This document shows, piece by piece, positions 54,327 to 63,870 of a DNA stretch of 64,000 bases. Origin of the DNA: an uncultured Clostridia bacterium (GTDB lineage: Bacteria > Bacillota > Peptococcia > Peptococcales > Peptococcaceae); NCBI GenBank assembly GCA_944391625.1, contig CALXUG010000002.1, positions 102,168 through 166,167 on the forward strand, given 5' to 3'. A model generated the notes under the pieces. That model saw only the letters and a program-made list of their open reading frames with translations. It ran no database searches and was not told the DNA's origin. A program made the translations under genes and the position numbers. Every line of letters begins with the position of its first letter. Positions within the stretch are counted from its first letter, which is position 1.

Positions 54327-55979
54327 ATGCACAAAAAATTCATCGCAACCACAATACTATCCGCTTTTCTCTGCACCTTCTCACCCGTTCCGTCGGCACT
54401 GGCTGCGGATACGGTGCCGGTGACACTGCCCAGCTTTACTGTTACGCTGAACGGACAGGTGATTGACAACAGTTATCGCCAGTATCCATTACTGGTATAT
54501 AAGGATATCACCTATTTTCCCATGACCTATTACGACTGCCGCTTTTTGGGCGTGGAAACAGACTGGACAAAGGAGAATGGGCTGCGTATCAAAGCCTCTG
54601 ATCTGGTGGGCGCATACCATGACCAAACCAAAAAACAAAAAAATAAACGTCAGGATTCTGCTCAGGTTGCTGCAGGCACCATCACCGTCAACGGCAAAAA
54701 CATTCACAACAGCAAGGAAGAATATCCGCTGCTGTCATATCGGAATGTCACCTATTTTCCGCTAACCTGGCGCTTTGCCGTCAATGAGTTTGGCTGGCAA
54801 TACAGCTTTGACAATCAAAAAGGGTTGCAGATTAACGCCGGAGATAGCCAAACCAGCAATATTATTTTAAAAGATGCCAAACAATCTGCCAACGAATTTG
54901 ATTCCTTTTCCTTTGCCATTGACACCAAGTATCTCTATTACCAAGGGGAAAAAGGCGCTGTTTATCGCCGTCCGTTAAACGCTCTGCGGGACGATAAACA
55001 ACGCAAAACCGTTTACAACATCCCTTATGAAGATTCCACCTATTTTGAAGGATACCGCACTGCCAATCTACAAGAGTCTATGGGGAAAATTTATCTTAGT
55101 TATCATTATGGCGGCGCTACTATGGGACACGATAGGTTGTACCGGATTGATGAAACTGCTGTTTCTGAAGAATTGAACTGGTATCAATACAGCCCTTACC
55201 ATGATTTTGGAGATTTCCAGATACAGACAATGGGCGTTGGAGTAGCCGGACCCATGTGGGGGCCTATGCGTTTAACAAATCCGTCAGGCAGCAGAGAAAT
55301 TGGCCAACAAGATTATTACTACAGCTTGGATCAAGGAGATACGCCGCCTTACGACAGCGCCAAAAATCTTCTTTATGTGGAGGCCTATCCCCGTGATGAA
55401 AACAGCGGGAATCTGGAACGAGGTTATCTATTTGCCATGGACTTGACCAGCGGCAAAATGACACAACTGCTTTCGGAGTCCATTACATCTTATAGCTATC
55501 ACAATAGCTCTATCTATTATACCACCTATCTGAATGAGACGGATGCAGCAGCGCGGAACCGTAAGCGCCACGCACTTTCTGTGTTAAACTTGAGCAATCA
55601 GCAAACGCAGAAAATTGCCGACGCTGCTTCTTGGGGCGACGTTTACAGCTACGTCAGCGCTGCCAATGGGGTGTATTACCGTCCGAATGGTGCCGATGGA
55701 CTTTATTTCTGGAATAAACATACCGGTATTTCGGAACCAATTAACAAAGGTGCCGCTGTTACTGCTCTGTATAGTCAAAACGGTTATGTAATCGCGCACT
55801 TTGCCGAGACACCGCAAAATCCCTATCGGCTTATGGTCTTCGCTCCATCCGGCAAGACGATGAAACAAGTCTGCGCCGCTGCTGATGTCAGCGACAAAGC
55901 GGTTATCAATAAAAACGGTCTGCTGGTCTATCGGCTCAGCGGCACTAAGCAATTGGTTATGACACAACTGCCAACTTAA
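54327..55979 (+). CDS. Secreted protein with two stalk-like repeats and a DUF5050-like propeller
   Basis: The 550-aa protein has a signal peptide (FIATTILSAFLCTFSPVPSALAA, cut after about 26). Two copies of a 50-aa module follow (FTVTLNGQVIDNSYRQYPLLVYKD with DITYFPMTYYDCRFLG; ITVNGKNIHNSKEEYPLLSY with NVTYFPLTWRF), similar to copper-amine-oxidase-N/stalk repeats. The rest has repeated YY/W-rich strands (TKYLYYQGEKGAVYR, SSIYYTTYL, NGVYYRPNGADGLYFW) as in DUF5050 beta-propellers. It is likely exported and cell-wall or surface associated; role unknown. AAAGGAG precedes the ATG. Confidence 0.75.
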   Translation: MHKKFIATTILSAFLCTFSPVPSALAADTVPVTLPSFTVTLNGQVIDNSYRQYPLLVYKDITYFPMTYYDCRFLGVETDWTKENGLRIKASDLVGAYHDQTKKQKNKRQDSAQVAAGTITVNGKNIHNSKEEYPLLSYRNVTYFPLTWRFAVNEFGWQYSFDNQKGLQINAGDSQTSNIILKDAKQSANEFDSFSFAIDTKYLYYQGEKGAVYRRPLNALRDDKQRKTVYNIPYEDSTYFEGYRTANLQESMGKIYLSYHYGGATMGHDRLYRIDETAVSEELNWYQYSPYHDFGDFQIQTMGVGVAGPMWGPMRLTNPSGSREIGQQDYYYSLDQGDTPPYDSAKNLLYVEAYPRDENSGNLERGYLFAMDLTSGKMTQLLSESITSYSYHNSSIYYTTYLNETDAAARNRKRHALSVLNLSNQQTQKIADAASWGDVYSYVSAANGVYYRPNGADGLYFWNKHTGISEPINKGAAVTALYSQNGYVIAHFAETPQNPYRLMVFAPSGKTMKQVCAAADVSDKAVINKNGLLVYRLSGTKQLVMTQLPT

Positions 55980-56026
55980 CATGCCACTTCAAAAGATAAT
56001 CGGTTACGCTCCTATTTTGCCCATTA

Positions 56027-56098
56027 ACAAAACAAGCATATCCCAGAGCATTCAAAACGCTTTCGCAAAAGCCGCTCTGTTGGATATGCTTGTTTTTG
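56027..56098. terminator. Long bidirectional terminator hairpin
   Basis: AACAAGCATATCC (56031) pairs with GGATATGCTTGTT (56082), with CAGAGC / GCTCTG inside, flanked by A and T runs. It separates converging genes. Confidence 0.85.
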
Positions 56099-56104
56099 TT
56101 CTGC

Positions 56105-56653
56105 TTATTTTGGGATGTAAATCCCCCGGCTGTCTGTGCCACAATTGCTGTTTTCTTTTAACCACACCATATCATAAGCCGCCCAATCTGCGCCCTGCCA
56201 CTGCAATGCCGCCGGATGATAGGCTTCATCCACAAAGCCGAGCTTCTGATAACACTTCCGCGCAGCAGTATTTTGGGCAAACACCCGCAAAGTGATGCGC
56301 TCCATCTGCAGTAAATCGACAGCATAACCGATGGCCTGCTGCAGCATTTGTGTGCCATACCCTTTGCCTCTGCTTTGATTGGTGACCACAATAAAGCAAA
56401 CATGAATCCGCTTCTGTTGGTAATCCGCCCTGGTCATGCACAAAAAGCCTACCGGCTCGTTTAATTCATCTATGGCAGTGATCAACATGGTGCGGGGCTG
56501 CTGCAACTGCTCCGCTGCAAAATTCTGAAACTGCTCCCTGGTCAGCGGCCACTGCATACGCCCGGCAGACCACAGAAACAGCTGTCTTTCATCCTCCAGC
56601 CAGGCAGCAATTCGCTCCGCATCACTGCTTTGATATGCGCGCAAACGCAACAT
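56105..56653 (-). CDS. GNAT-family acetyltransferase (RimJ/RimL-like)
   Basis: The 182-aa protein starts LRLRAYQSSDAERIAAWLED, typical of RimJ/RimL enzymes. It has the acetyl-CoA motif QSRGKGYGTQMLQQAIGYA and the ending TLRVFAQNTAARKCYQKLGFV. Substrate unknown. A short extra tail (NSNCGTDSRGIYIPK) reads into the terminator. Confidence 0.85.
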   Translation of the reverse strand: MLRLRAYQSSDAERIAAWLEDERQLFLWSAGRMQWPLTREQFQNFAAEQLQQPRTMLITAIDELNEPVGFLCMTRADYQQKRIHVCFIVVTNQSRGKGYGTQMLQQAIGYAVDLLQMERITLRVFAQNTAARKCYQKLGFVDEAYHPAALQWQGADWAAYDMVWLKENSNCGTDSRGIYIPK

Positions 56654-56809
56654 TTGGTATCACACTCCAATCTTTCTGATCGTTATAGAATTAGTGTAGC
56701 ACAAGCGGAAAGTTTGTACAAATAAAAAGATATTTCAATTACAACCTTTACTTGTAATTATCTGTGATTCTGCTTAAAAATCCTGTTATGCATAAAAAAG
56801 TACAATGTA

Positions 56810-56837
56810 TATAATAAGTTTATAGATAAGCTTATCT
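56810..56837 (+). promoter_or_regulatory. -10 box and 14-bp palindrome upstream of the SLC13-type transporter
   Basis: TATAAT (56810-56815) is followed by AGATAAGCTTATCT (56824-56837), a perfect palindrome positioned over the likely transcription start and a candidate operator. No clear -35. No other gene lies in the 56654-56871 gap. Confidence 0.5.
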
Positions 56838-56871
56838 TTAACGCCAAAAATATAGAAGGGAGAGATTTACC

Positions 56872-58323
56872 ATGAGAAAAAATGCAATGTATTACATTCA
56901 CATTGGTATATTTTTATTAATCACATTTGGAATTGGATTTCTACCACCATTTGCTCAAGTCACAGAACTTGGGATGCGCGTTTTAGGGGTATTTTTAGGT
57001 ATCATTTACGGCTGGCTCTTCGTAGGCTTAGACTGGCCAAGCTTGATTGCATTATGTGCATTGTCTATTATTGGTTACGGAGAAAGTGCAGACAGTTTAT
57101 TCTTAATTGGATGGTCTTTCATGACAATTCCACCTATGATCTTATCTTTTATCTTAGCAGAAGGGTTGGCACAAACAAAATTAACAGACTATATCGCCAA
57201 TAAATTATTATCCATTAAATTATTTGCTGGAAAACCTTTTGCATTAATGACTGGTATTCTAATCGCACAAATGCTTATGGCTTTAACCCAATCCCAGTAT
57301 GCAAGTTTATTTTTATTATGGAGTTTAGCCGCAACAATTGCCGCTAAAGCCGGTTATCCTAAGAAAAATATCTTTACAACTACAATCGTGACATCAACTG
57401 TTGCAGTATTTGTATGGTCCTCCTTTGTATTCCCATTTGCCCCTGGTACTTTAGCACAAATTGCATTCTTTAAACAAGGTATGCCAAATGCTGACATTCC
57501 GTTCTTTGGTTGGATTATTGTATGGTTAATTTTCACATTAGTTTATTGTCTGATTTGGCCTCTAATTGCAAAATACATTTTACGTTTGGATTTTTCACCA
57601 GTTTCCAATATTGATCTTTCTGATTTAGTAAAAAATAAAGATTCTATGCATTTAACCAAAGAACAAAAATTCGGTCTTGTTGTTTTAATTGGCTTTATGG
57701 TTGCAATGTTTGTTCCAAAACTACTTCCGGCAGAATGGATGCTCACGCAGGCACTTAACAAATTAGGTCTGACAGGTTGTCTGGCAATTGCAGTTAGTAT
57801 TATGGCCGCTTACAAAAAAGAAGACGGTACACCTTTCTTAACTTTACAAAAAGCTGCCAATGCAATTAGTTGGAATGTCATCTGGTTATTAGTTGCTACA
57901 CAACCCATCGCAGCTGCTTTTAATGCGCCAGAATGCGGCATTATGCCCTCTCTCATGGCGGTCATTACACCAATTTTAACTACATTAGATCCAACTGTAT
58001 TTATGCTTGTCTGTATTCTCATTTTAGGATTAGTTACACAATTTGTTCATAACATGGTTTTGATGGTTGTATTTTATCCGATTTTATGTCCGTTATATCT
58101 CCAAATGGGTGGAAATCCGTTCGTAATGTTTATGGGATTATTAATTGGTATGAATGCTGCATTTGCAACACCGGCAGCAAGTTGGAACTCCGCTATGATG
58201 TTTGGGGTAGATGGGGCAATTAAATCTAAATTGTATATCCAGGGCATCTTGCATTTCCTCTTATCAATATTATTATTCTTTATAATTGGTCTACCTCTGG
58301 CAAAAATATTCTTACCATATTAA
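56872..58323 (+). CDS. SLC13/DASS-type anion permease
   Basis: The 483-aa protein has about 12 membrane segments over its whole length and the two re-entrant loops of the DASS family, each with a Ser/Thr-Gln-type motif (LTQSQYASLFLLWS and NAAFATPAASWNSAMM). Such carriers move dicarboxylates, sulfate or other anions with sodium. Substrate is not predictable. It is AT-rich, like the cluster downstream. A perfect palindrome lies at its promoter and GAAGGGAGAG before the ATG. Confidence 0.8.
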   Translation: MRKNAMYYIHIGIFLLITFGIGFLPPFAQVTELGMRVLGVFLGIIYGWLFVGLDWPSLIALCALSIIGYGESADSLFLIGWSFMTIPPMILSFILAEGLAQTKLTDYIANKLLSIKLFAGKPFALMTGILIAQMLMALTQSQYASLFLLWSLAATIAAKAGYPKKNIFTTTIVTSTVAVFVWSSFVFPFAPGTLAQIAFFKQGMPNADIPFFGWIIVWLIFTLVYCLIWPLIAKYILRLDFSPVSNIDLSDLVKNKDSMHLTKEQKFGLVVLIGFMVAMFVPKLLPAEWMLTQALNKLGLTGCLAIAVSIMAAYKKEDGTPFLTLQKAANAISWNVIWLLVATQPIAAAFNAPECGIMPSLMAVITPILTTLDPTVFMLVCILILGLVTQFVHNMVLMVVFYPILCPLYLQMGGNPFVMFMGLLIGMNAAFATPAASWNSAMMFGVDGAIKSKLYIQGILHFLLSILLFFIIGLPLAKIFLPY

Positions 58324-58325
58324 TA

Positions 58326-58372
58326 AAAAAGAAGCTGTAAAATGTAGGTTATCATTTTCGCAGCTTCTTTTC
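58326..58372 (+). terminator. Intrinsic terminator of the SLC13-type gene
   Basis: AAAAAAGAAGCTG pairs with CAGCTTCTTTT across a 23-base loop. Confidence 0.85.
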
Positions 58373-58445
58373 CATATTAAATAAGGTTTTCATTTTAAGT
58401 TGCATTCCACCATAATATTTCACAGTAAAACACTTGTAATAAATT

Positions 58446-59255
58446 TTAAGATAGCTGTAAAGCATTTGCTTTCATTTCCAGCATAAACTGCAATCTCCCA
58501 TTCTCTTGCTTACGAATTTGTACCTGTCTGTCAAAAAACATGGAAAGTGTTTCCTGCCTTATAACGTCTTCTAGGTCACCTTTTTTATAAATTCTCCCAT
58601 TTTGCAGCAACATCGCTTTATTCATGAACGGTTGTATCTCTTCTGGATAATGAGTCACATAAATAATCGTTACCTTACTTTGTTCTGCTAATGTTGCAAC
58701 AGAAGTCATCATATATTCCCTAGCTTCAATATCTAATCCCGTTCCAGGCTCATCTAATAATAAAATCTTAGGTTTACTGATTAAAGCTCTTGCAATCAAA
58801 ACATTTTGTCTTTCCCCTTTACTCATCATATAAAAAGGTTGCTTCATCTTATATTCCATATGAAGTTCTCGCAACAATGCCTTAGCTGTACGTACATCCT
58901 GATCACGTACATCATAATCAATATTAAATGTTCCAAATAGACCAGATAACACAATCTGCAATGCAGATTCGTTTTTAAAATAATTATCAAAAAAAGAGCT
59001 ACTTACCCAGCCAACTTTCTTTCGCAACGAAAAAATATTTTCGGCAGTATATGTTTCTCCTAATACTTTCACCATTCCAGATGAGACAGGTTTAAAACCA
59101 GCAATACAACTTAATAAAGTAGTCTTTCCACAACCATTTTTCCCAAATACAAGCCAATGTTCCCCATCGTTCACCTGCCAATTGATATTGTGCAAAATAT
59201 ACCGATTTCCTGATTTACAGCTCAAATTTTCAATACTTATAATTGGTTCTAGCAT
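58446..59255 (-). CDS. Orphan ABC transporter ATP-binding protein (YlmA/ModF-like)
   Basis: A 269-aa protein with Walker A (FGKNGCGKTTLLSCIAG), Q-loop region (VGWVSSSFFDNYF), signature MSKGERQNVLIARAL, Walker B (ILLLDEPGTGLD) and H-loop (IYVTHYPEEI). Its length and GEHWLVFGKNGCGK opening resemble YlmA/ModF-type ATPases, which lack a known permease. No permease gene is nearby. It starts at the ATG at 59255, with GAGGAGG upstream and 1 base after the previous stop; the longer frame overlaps that gene. Confidence 0.85.
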   Translation of the reverse strand: MLEPIISIENLSCKSGNRYILHNINWQVNDGEHWLVFGKNGCGKTTLLSCIAGFKPVSSGMVKVLGETYTAENIFSLRKKVGWVSSSFFDNYFKNESALQIVLSGLFGTFNIDYDVRDQDVRTAKALLRELHMEYKMKQPFYMMSKGERQNVLIARALISKPKILLLDEPGTGLDIEAREYMMTSVATLAEQSKVTIIYVTHYPEEIQPFMNKAMLLQNGRIYKKGDLEDVIRQETLSMFFDRQVQIRKQENGRLQFMLEMKANALQLS

Positions 59256-59256
59256 T

Positions 59257-59727
59257 CTATTTTCCCTCCTCCTCTTGCAAAACAACTTCTCGACTAGGTA
59301 AAACCAAACACTCAGACCAAGTATTTTCTTCAACGTTTAACGGAACAGTAAAGCCATCTTGATTTAAAAGCCCCATATTTTTGCAATTCCAACTTATAAT
59401 TTCACATATTTTTGCCACATTCATCTGATGTTTTTTCTCATTGGCATCCAAATTTTCATAGTAATCAAATTCTAAATTATCTATAAAATTATATGCACTA
59501 TAATAAATTTCTTTTTCTACACCAAACTCTATACGATTACAAAAATTACAATATAGCTCAACCTTCGCTTCGTTGATATCACTAAAAACAATGTGCCGCA
59601 ATGTTAGTTCTCGTCCACAATATTTACATACACATTGTTGTGTACGTCTTTTTAAACGTTCTATTCTGCCATCTACTTGAATATCAGACATTTTATCATC
59701 CACTCTTCTTATAAAATTTTTAAACAT
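59257..59727 (-). CDS. Hypothetical protein with one zinc-ribbon (156 aa)
   Basis: Residues about 32-70 hold two CxxC pairs (CVCKYCGRE and YCNFCNRIE), 28 residues apart, forming a likely zinc ribbon. The rest is acidic and aromatic with no known family. It starts directly after the LysR gene stop and its own stop is 1 base before the ABC ATPase start, so the three are co-translated. Function unknown. Confidence 0.7.
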   Translation of the reverse strand: MFKNFIRRVDDKMSDIQVDGRIERLKRRTQQCVCKYCGRELTLRHIVFSDINEAKVELYCNFCNRIEFGVEKEIYYSAYNFIDNLEFDYYENLDANEKKHQMNVAKICEIISWNCKNMGLLNQDGFTVPLNVEENTWSECLVLPSREVVLQEEEGK

Positions 59728-60606
59728 CTACCAAGCGTTCAATATCTCTTTCAAAAGCTTTTCTTTGGGCATTTTTTTATTAAAAAGAATACCAGATACA
59801 AGTGTTTCTGCATCCTCCAATAAAATATTTACCATCTCATTTTCATAATTCCGTAATATCGGACCGTTTTCTATATTCAAAGCAAAACCCAGATTACCTG
59901 CCACCATTTTTTGCTTTGCGTAAAATGAATTTACTTCCACAATTTTACTCGTTGAATTTTCACCCAAAAATTCTCGATACATATCCATCTCTTGTTTCAT
60001 ATTTTTTTCAACAATACAGCATTGTTCTTTCAAATCATTTACACATATTGTTGCTTTTTTTGCTAATGCTGATTGCTTACCAAGTAAAACTGTTACACGA
60101 ATTTGCTTCTTTAGAACAAATTCTAACATTGGATATTTCAATAAAAGTTCATCCATTTTACTGCGTAAAAGGCAAAGTGCCGCTAAATCAATTTGATTGT
60201 TTTTCAAAGCAATCGCTGCATCATTTGCCTGTAAATTTATGACTTCCAACTGAACAGGCAGATGATGTTTTTCTATATATTCCAACAATTTTACATAATA
60301 ATCATCTTCCAACAGTGGGGCAATTGAAACCTGCAACTCTCCAGACAACCACTCATCTTTCAAATTAGCTTGTAACACTTCCCATCGCTCAACAATTTCA
60401 TTCGCACCTAAAAAAAACTCTTTGCCTTTTTCAGTCAATACAATGCCTTTATGGCTTCGTATCATAAGTTCAATACCCATTTCTTTTTCTAAATTACGCA
60501 TAGACTGGCTTAACGCCTGTTGGCTAATATGCAAGCTTTCACAAGCTAAATTTATGGATCCTTTTTTTACTACTTCAATAAAGTAACTTAACTGTTCTAT
60601 CTGTAT
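59728..60606 (-). CDS. LysR-family transcriptional regulator (probable non-AUG start)
   Basis: A 292-aa LysR protein with an N-terminal winged helix (QIEQLSYFIEVVKKGSINLA, ESLHISQQALSQSMRNLEKE) and a substrate-binding domain. The only annotatable ATG/TTG/GTG start is at 60534 and would cut off half of the helix-turn-helix. Reading upstream the frame gives the expected family start 'xQIEQLSYF', where the initiator is ATA at 60606 (ATT two codons farther), 8 bases after AAGGGGG. Full length needs this rare start. It is followed without a gap by the zinc-ribbon gene. Ligand unknown. Confidence 0.7.
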   Translation of the reverse strand: MQIEQLSYFIEVVKKGSINLACESLHISQQALSQSMRNLEKEMGIELMIRSHKGIVLTEKGKEFFLGANEIVERWEVLQANLKDEWLSGELQVSIAPLLEDDYYVKLLEYIEKHHLPVQLEVINLQANDAAIALKNNQIDLAALCLLRSKMDELLLKYPMLEFVLKKQIRVTVLLGKQSALAKKATICVNDLKEQCCIVEKNMKQEMDMYREFLGENSTSKIVEVNSFYAKQKMVAGNLGFALNIENGPILRNYENEMVNILLEDAETLVSGILFNKKMPKEKLLKEILNAW

Positions 60607-60630
60607 CGCAATCGCCCCCTTAAATATAAT

Positions 60631-61584
60631 TTAATATTTGTTCCATCTCACATCATAATAGCAAACACTTCGATACGCTTCTGGATACTGCATTAATTGC
60701 TTCTTTATCTGCTGCAATGCAACACTTGGTATAACTCCTTTTCGCATCCTAATTTTTTCTAATCGTTGAAAGTATACTTCATTCTGAACTGCCCCTATCC
60801 ATTGTCTACACTGTTCACGAACAAACTGAATTTCCTGAAGTTCTTGAAAACAATATGACTTTTGAATAATAGAAGCTACAATATAGCCTTTTAATAATAA
60901 TGCATTTCTCTTATTTATAGCATTTTGCTTTCCTGCATCTGTAAATATTTTTTTTGTACCATCCGGCATCTTATAGACAAAACCATAAAAGGTTCGTTTA
61001 TAGGTTCCATCTATGATCGGTTCATCACTCATCTGACTACAAACAGTCTCATACCACGTCTTAAATTTCTGATAACTAGTTTGTTTCAACGTTTTTGATT
61101 CATACGCAACTTCCAAAAAGCCCTCAAAGTTTTGCAGCATTGTATTATCAAAATAACCTTCTATTTCATTACGATATTGATCTAATATCTCTGCACTTGC
61201 ATCATTTGCAGGCTCCGAAAAAAAAGGTTGCATCAGTGTAAAATATCCATATTCATATTGTTGTTTCATTTCTTTAAGTAAAGTATATTTGGTATCATAT
61301 AACATCTGCTCCTTTTGTTCCGAAAATATTTTGGTATAGTGCCTGTATGACATTATAGGAGTAAAATAAATTCCTTCATATTTCTTATGCTGCATATAAG
61401 CATATAATTTTTCCTCATGTTCTGTTGCACGATAATAAATTTCCCCATCTGCATTTTGATAAGCTGTTCCATACACTTGAAACTCTGTTGGAAATCTCCC
61501 AAACGCTTCCATTTTTCCTACATCGGCTGCACATTGCGCATCTCGATGCAGCATTTCCCGATTCGCCATTGTCAACAATGCCAT
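60631..61584 (-). CDS. Hypothetical protein (317 aa), first gene of the LysR cluster
   Basis: No family recognised. The protein is soluble, rich in Tyr/Gln, with no signal peptide or membrane segments. Features are an N-terminal EFQVYGTAYQNADGEIYYRATE strand pair, a middle helical region and the repeated TFYGFVYKMPDGTKKIFTD strand. The end is helical and basic. It is separated by 24 bases from the LysR gene on the same strand. A start further downstream (MANREML) is possible. Confidence 0.6.
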   Translation of the reverse strand: MALLTMANREMLHRDAQCAADVGKMEAFGRFPTEFQVYGTAYQNADGEIYYRATEHEEKLYAYMQHKKYEGIYFTPIMSYRHYTKIFSEQKEQMLYDTKYTLLKEMKQQYEYGYFTLMQPFFSEPANDASAEILDQYRNEIEGYFDNTMLQNFEGFLEVAYESKTLKQTSYQKFKTWYETVCSQMSDEPIIDGTYKRTFYGFVYKMPDGTKKIFTDAGKQNAINKRNALLLKGYIVASIIQKSYCFQELQEIQFVREQCRQWIGAVQNEVYFQRLEKIRMRKGVIPSVALQQIKKQLMQYPEAYRSVCYYDVRWNKY

Positions 61585-61686
61585 TTTTATATCACCATCT
61601 TTTGTCTATTATATTTGAACTTCTGTATAAGCAATTTCTGAAATTATTTAAAAGTAACATCAGCAATTTTATTATATAACATAAAA

Positions 61687-61738
61687 ATAGGCGATACACA
61701 AATAACGCAAATTTCTTGTTATATTGCTTATCGCCTAC
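61687..61738 (-). terminator. Intrinsic terminator of the phosphodiesterase-family gene
   Basis: Minus strand TAGGCGATA pairs with TATCGCCTA across a 32-base loop, followed by TTTTTA. Confidence 0.8.
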
Positions 61739-61756
61739 ATATTTACTATTTTTTAA

Positions 61757-63778
61757 TTAAAACTCTTCTGTTAAAATGGAATACATTGGTGCACCTTCAC
61801 ATTCATGTGGCATACGCACCCCACCTAAAACAGCCATAGTTGGTGCTACATCTACCTGACGTAAAACTCTATTTGTACGATGGTTTTCTTTAAAGCCAGG
61901 ACCTGCACCAATAAAAATTGGAGATAAAGATGTGTCATGTGTTCCTAATGTAGTAGATAAGGAATCTGCATGGTCATAGTTATAGCCTTCTGCTACAAAA
62001 TAAATAATGTCACCATTTTCAGGACCGCCCATCCCTAATACTGCAGCGTCTTTATTACGTAATGCCAACGCAACACAACGCTTTCCTGTGTCCGGATGTC
62101 TATAACCGTACAGCGCAGTCATAATGTCTTCTTCTACTTCATATTGGTCTTCTGGATCCACAATACCGTATTTATCACGGCCTTTTATATTTAAATAAAT
62201 ATCATTCTCACGAATTGCAATTGCCTTTGTATTTTTCCAATCAATTTCTCTTAATTCATTTCCGTTTTCATCATGCTTCAAAGCAGTAAAACCAAGTTCC
62301 TGCATAACTCTAATACTGATTGCATTACAGTCGCCTAAGAATGGAGGTTCATGCTGCGGACACCCTTGTGCATGGTCAGATACCAATATAATTGTCCAGT
62401 CTTCGTCTAGCAAATGTACATATTTTCCGATATAATAATCAGTCTGTTTATATACATCTTCCGTAAACTTCATATAAACTTCTTCTGGTTGCTTATTAAA
62501 ACCTTTATCAGTCAAATAATGAACAATTTTATGCATTTCTAAGTCCACATTGTGAAAATGAGAGAAAATCACATCAAAATCTTCATTTTCAATTAAATAA
62601 TTAATACAACTTGACTGCCAATCTGCTGCCAAATCCCAATTTGCCAAACGACAATCTGTTACCAAATCAATTTCATGTTCTCCAATCATGGTACCTGGCT
62701 GTGGATAACCAATATTATCAACGATTGTCTTATACAAAGATCTTGGATGGAATACACTATCATCGTGAATATTATTTGCGGCAGATACCCACATTTTTAA
62801 TTCACTACCGTCTTCGGTCAATTTCAAAAGACGCATATTTCTAATAACATCATAATGTTCTTCCTCTTTGATTGCTATATCTTGAATACAAGGATAAATT
62901 TTTCCCATTTTCAATACAACAATCGGTTCTGTTTCTTTTTTGGTTTTATAAATTGCAACACTATCATAAATACCATCTTCATTCTTCAAAATTAAACACG
63001 GACGACGAACCAACCCTTTACTCAACAACATAATAAATTCTTTTGCATCAGCAGGGGCTGCACTCCAACCCGTAGCCGGCTTGATATAAGATTGTGCAAT
63101 ATTAACTGGCAGCTCACAACTCTTGGAACCATCTCCGTATCCCAATACCATAGTTTTTGTATCACCGCCACCCATAACTGCATCCTCATCAAACCCACCA
63201 CCAGTTTGAGTTGGTGCTAAATCAGTGATAACACAAGGAGCGCTTACATCACCTGTATAGTTATTAATATAGGTAACAGCTTCATTTTTTTCGCTGGCTC
63301 CCAAAATAAATTCCTGTTCTACCTGAGCAGTTCCCATACCCACACAGCCTGGCTGGGTTCCATCAACAACATACAATAAAGGGCTATCGGAAGTTGGCGG
63401 CCAAGAACTTCCTGGCCAATGCCATACTAATGTTTTCTTACCAGCTTCAACAAAGACATCCCATAATTGTTCAGCTGTACAATTTCTGGAATCTAAATTA
63501 TATTGCATAACGTCTAGGTCTTCATGAGAGTGACGGAAGAAGCCGGTAATCCCATGAGTCATCGGGTAAGCTCCTGTAGATAATGTCGTCCACATAGGTG
63601 GTGTTACTGTAGGATTTGCACCTAACAAAACTAAATCTTCTCGACAAGAACCCTTTTCCATTAATTTTTTGACATTAGGCATTTTTCCTTCTTTAACAAA
63701 TTTCGCTGTTAAACGAGGATCCATTCCATCAATACCTAATACCATAATCTTTTTTGCTAATGCATCACGTTTTAACAT
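61757..63778 (-). CDS. Alkaline-phosphatase superfamily type I phosphodiesterase/nucleotide pyrophosphatase
   Basis: The 673-aa cytoplasmic protein has the metal/nucleophile pattern of this superfamily: VLGIDGMDPRLT (first metal Asp), VTPPMWTTLSTGAYP (nucleophile Thr), then LVSDHAQG, and a late LGTHDTSLSPIFIGAGPG (His). No signal peptide, so it acts on an intracellular phosphodiester, phosphonate or sulfate ester. The closest family is AP-superfamily NPP/phosphonoacetate-hydrolase-like; substrate unknown. A GAGGAGG and a TATAAT (63835-63840) stand upstream. It is monocistronic. Confidence 0.8.
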   Translation of the reverse strand: MLKRDALAKKIMVLGIDGMDPRLTAKFVKEGKMPNVKKLMEKGSCREDLVLLGANPTVTPPMWTTLSTGAYPMTHGITGFFRHSHEDLDVMQYNLDSRNCTAEQLWDVFVEAGKKTLVWHWPGSSWPPTSDSPLLYVVDGTQPGCVGMGTAQVEQEFILGASEKNEAVTYINNYTGDVSAPCVITDLAPTQTGGGFDEDAVMGGGDTKTMVLGYGDGSKSCELPVNIAQSYIKPATGWSAAPADAKEFIMLLSKGLVRRPCLILKNEDGIYDSVAIYKTKKETEPIVVLKMGKIYPCIQDIAIKEEEHYDVIRNMRLLKLTEDGSELKMWVSAANNIHDDSVFHPRSLYKTIVDNIGYPQPGTMIGEHEIDLVTDCRLANWDLAADWQSSCINYLIENEDFDVIFSHFHNVDLEMHKIVHYLTDKGFNKQPEEVYMKFTEDVYKQTDYYIGKYVHLLDEDWTIILVSDHAQGCPQHEPPFLGDCNAISIRVMQELGFTALKHDENGNELREIDWKNTKAIAIRENDIYLNIKGRDKYGIVDPEDQYEVEEDIMTALYGYRHPDTGKRCVALALRNKDAAVLGMGGPENGDIIYFVAEGYNYDHADSLSTTLGTHDTSLSPIFIGAGPGFKENHRTNRVLRQVDVAPTMAVLGGVRMPHECEGAPMYSILTEEF

Positions 63779-63870
63779 ATTATTTCCTCCTCACATATTG
63801 TATTACACTTATATAAATCTCTTCCAATATCTTTATTATACATGTTAAAAATTTTTATGTATAACAGGAG

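Noticed and set aside
825-62706. Scattered TTATCCACA (DnaA-box-like) nonamers, e.g. near 825, 2044, 18211, 32455, 62704
   Set aside because: Isolated hits inside coding sequence with no cluster or AT-rich unwinding region; not an origin.
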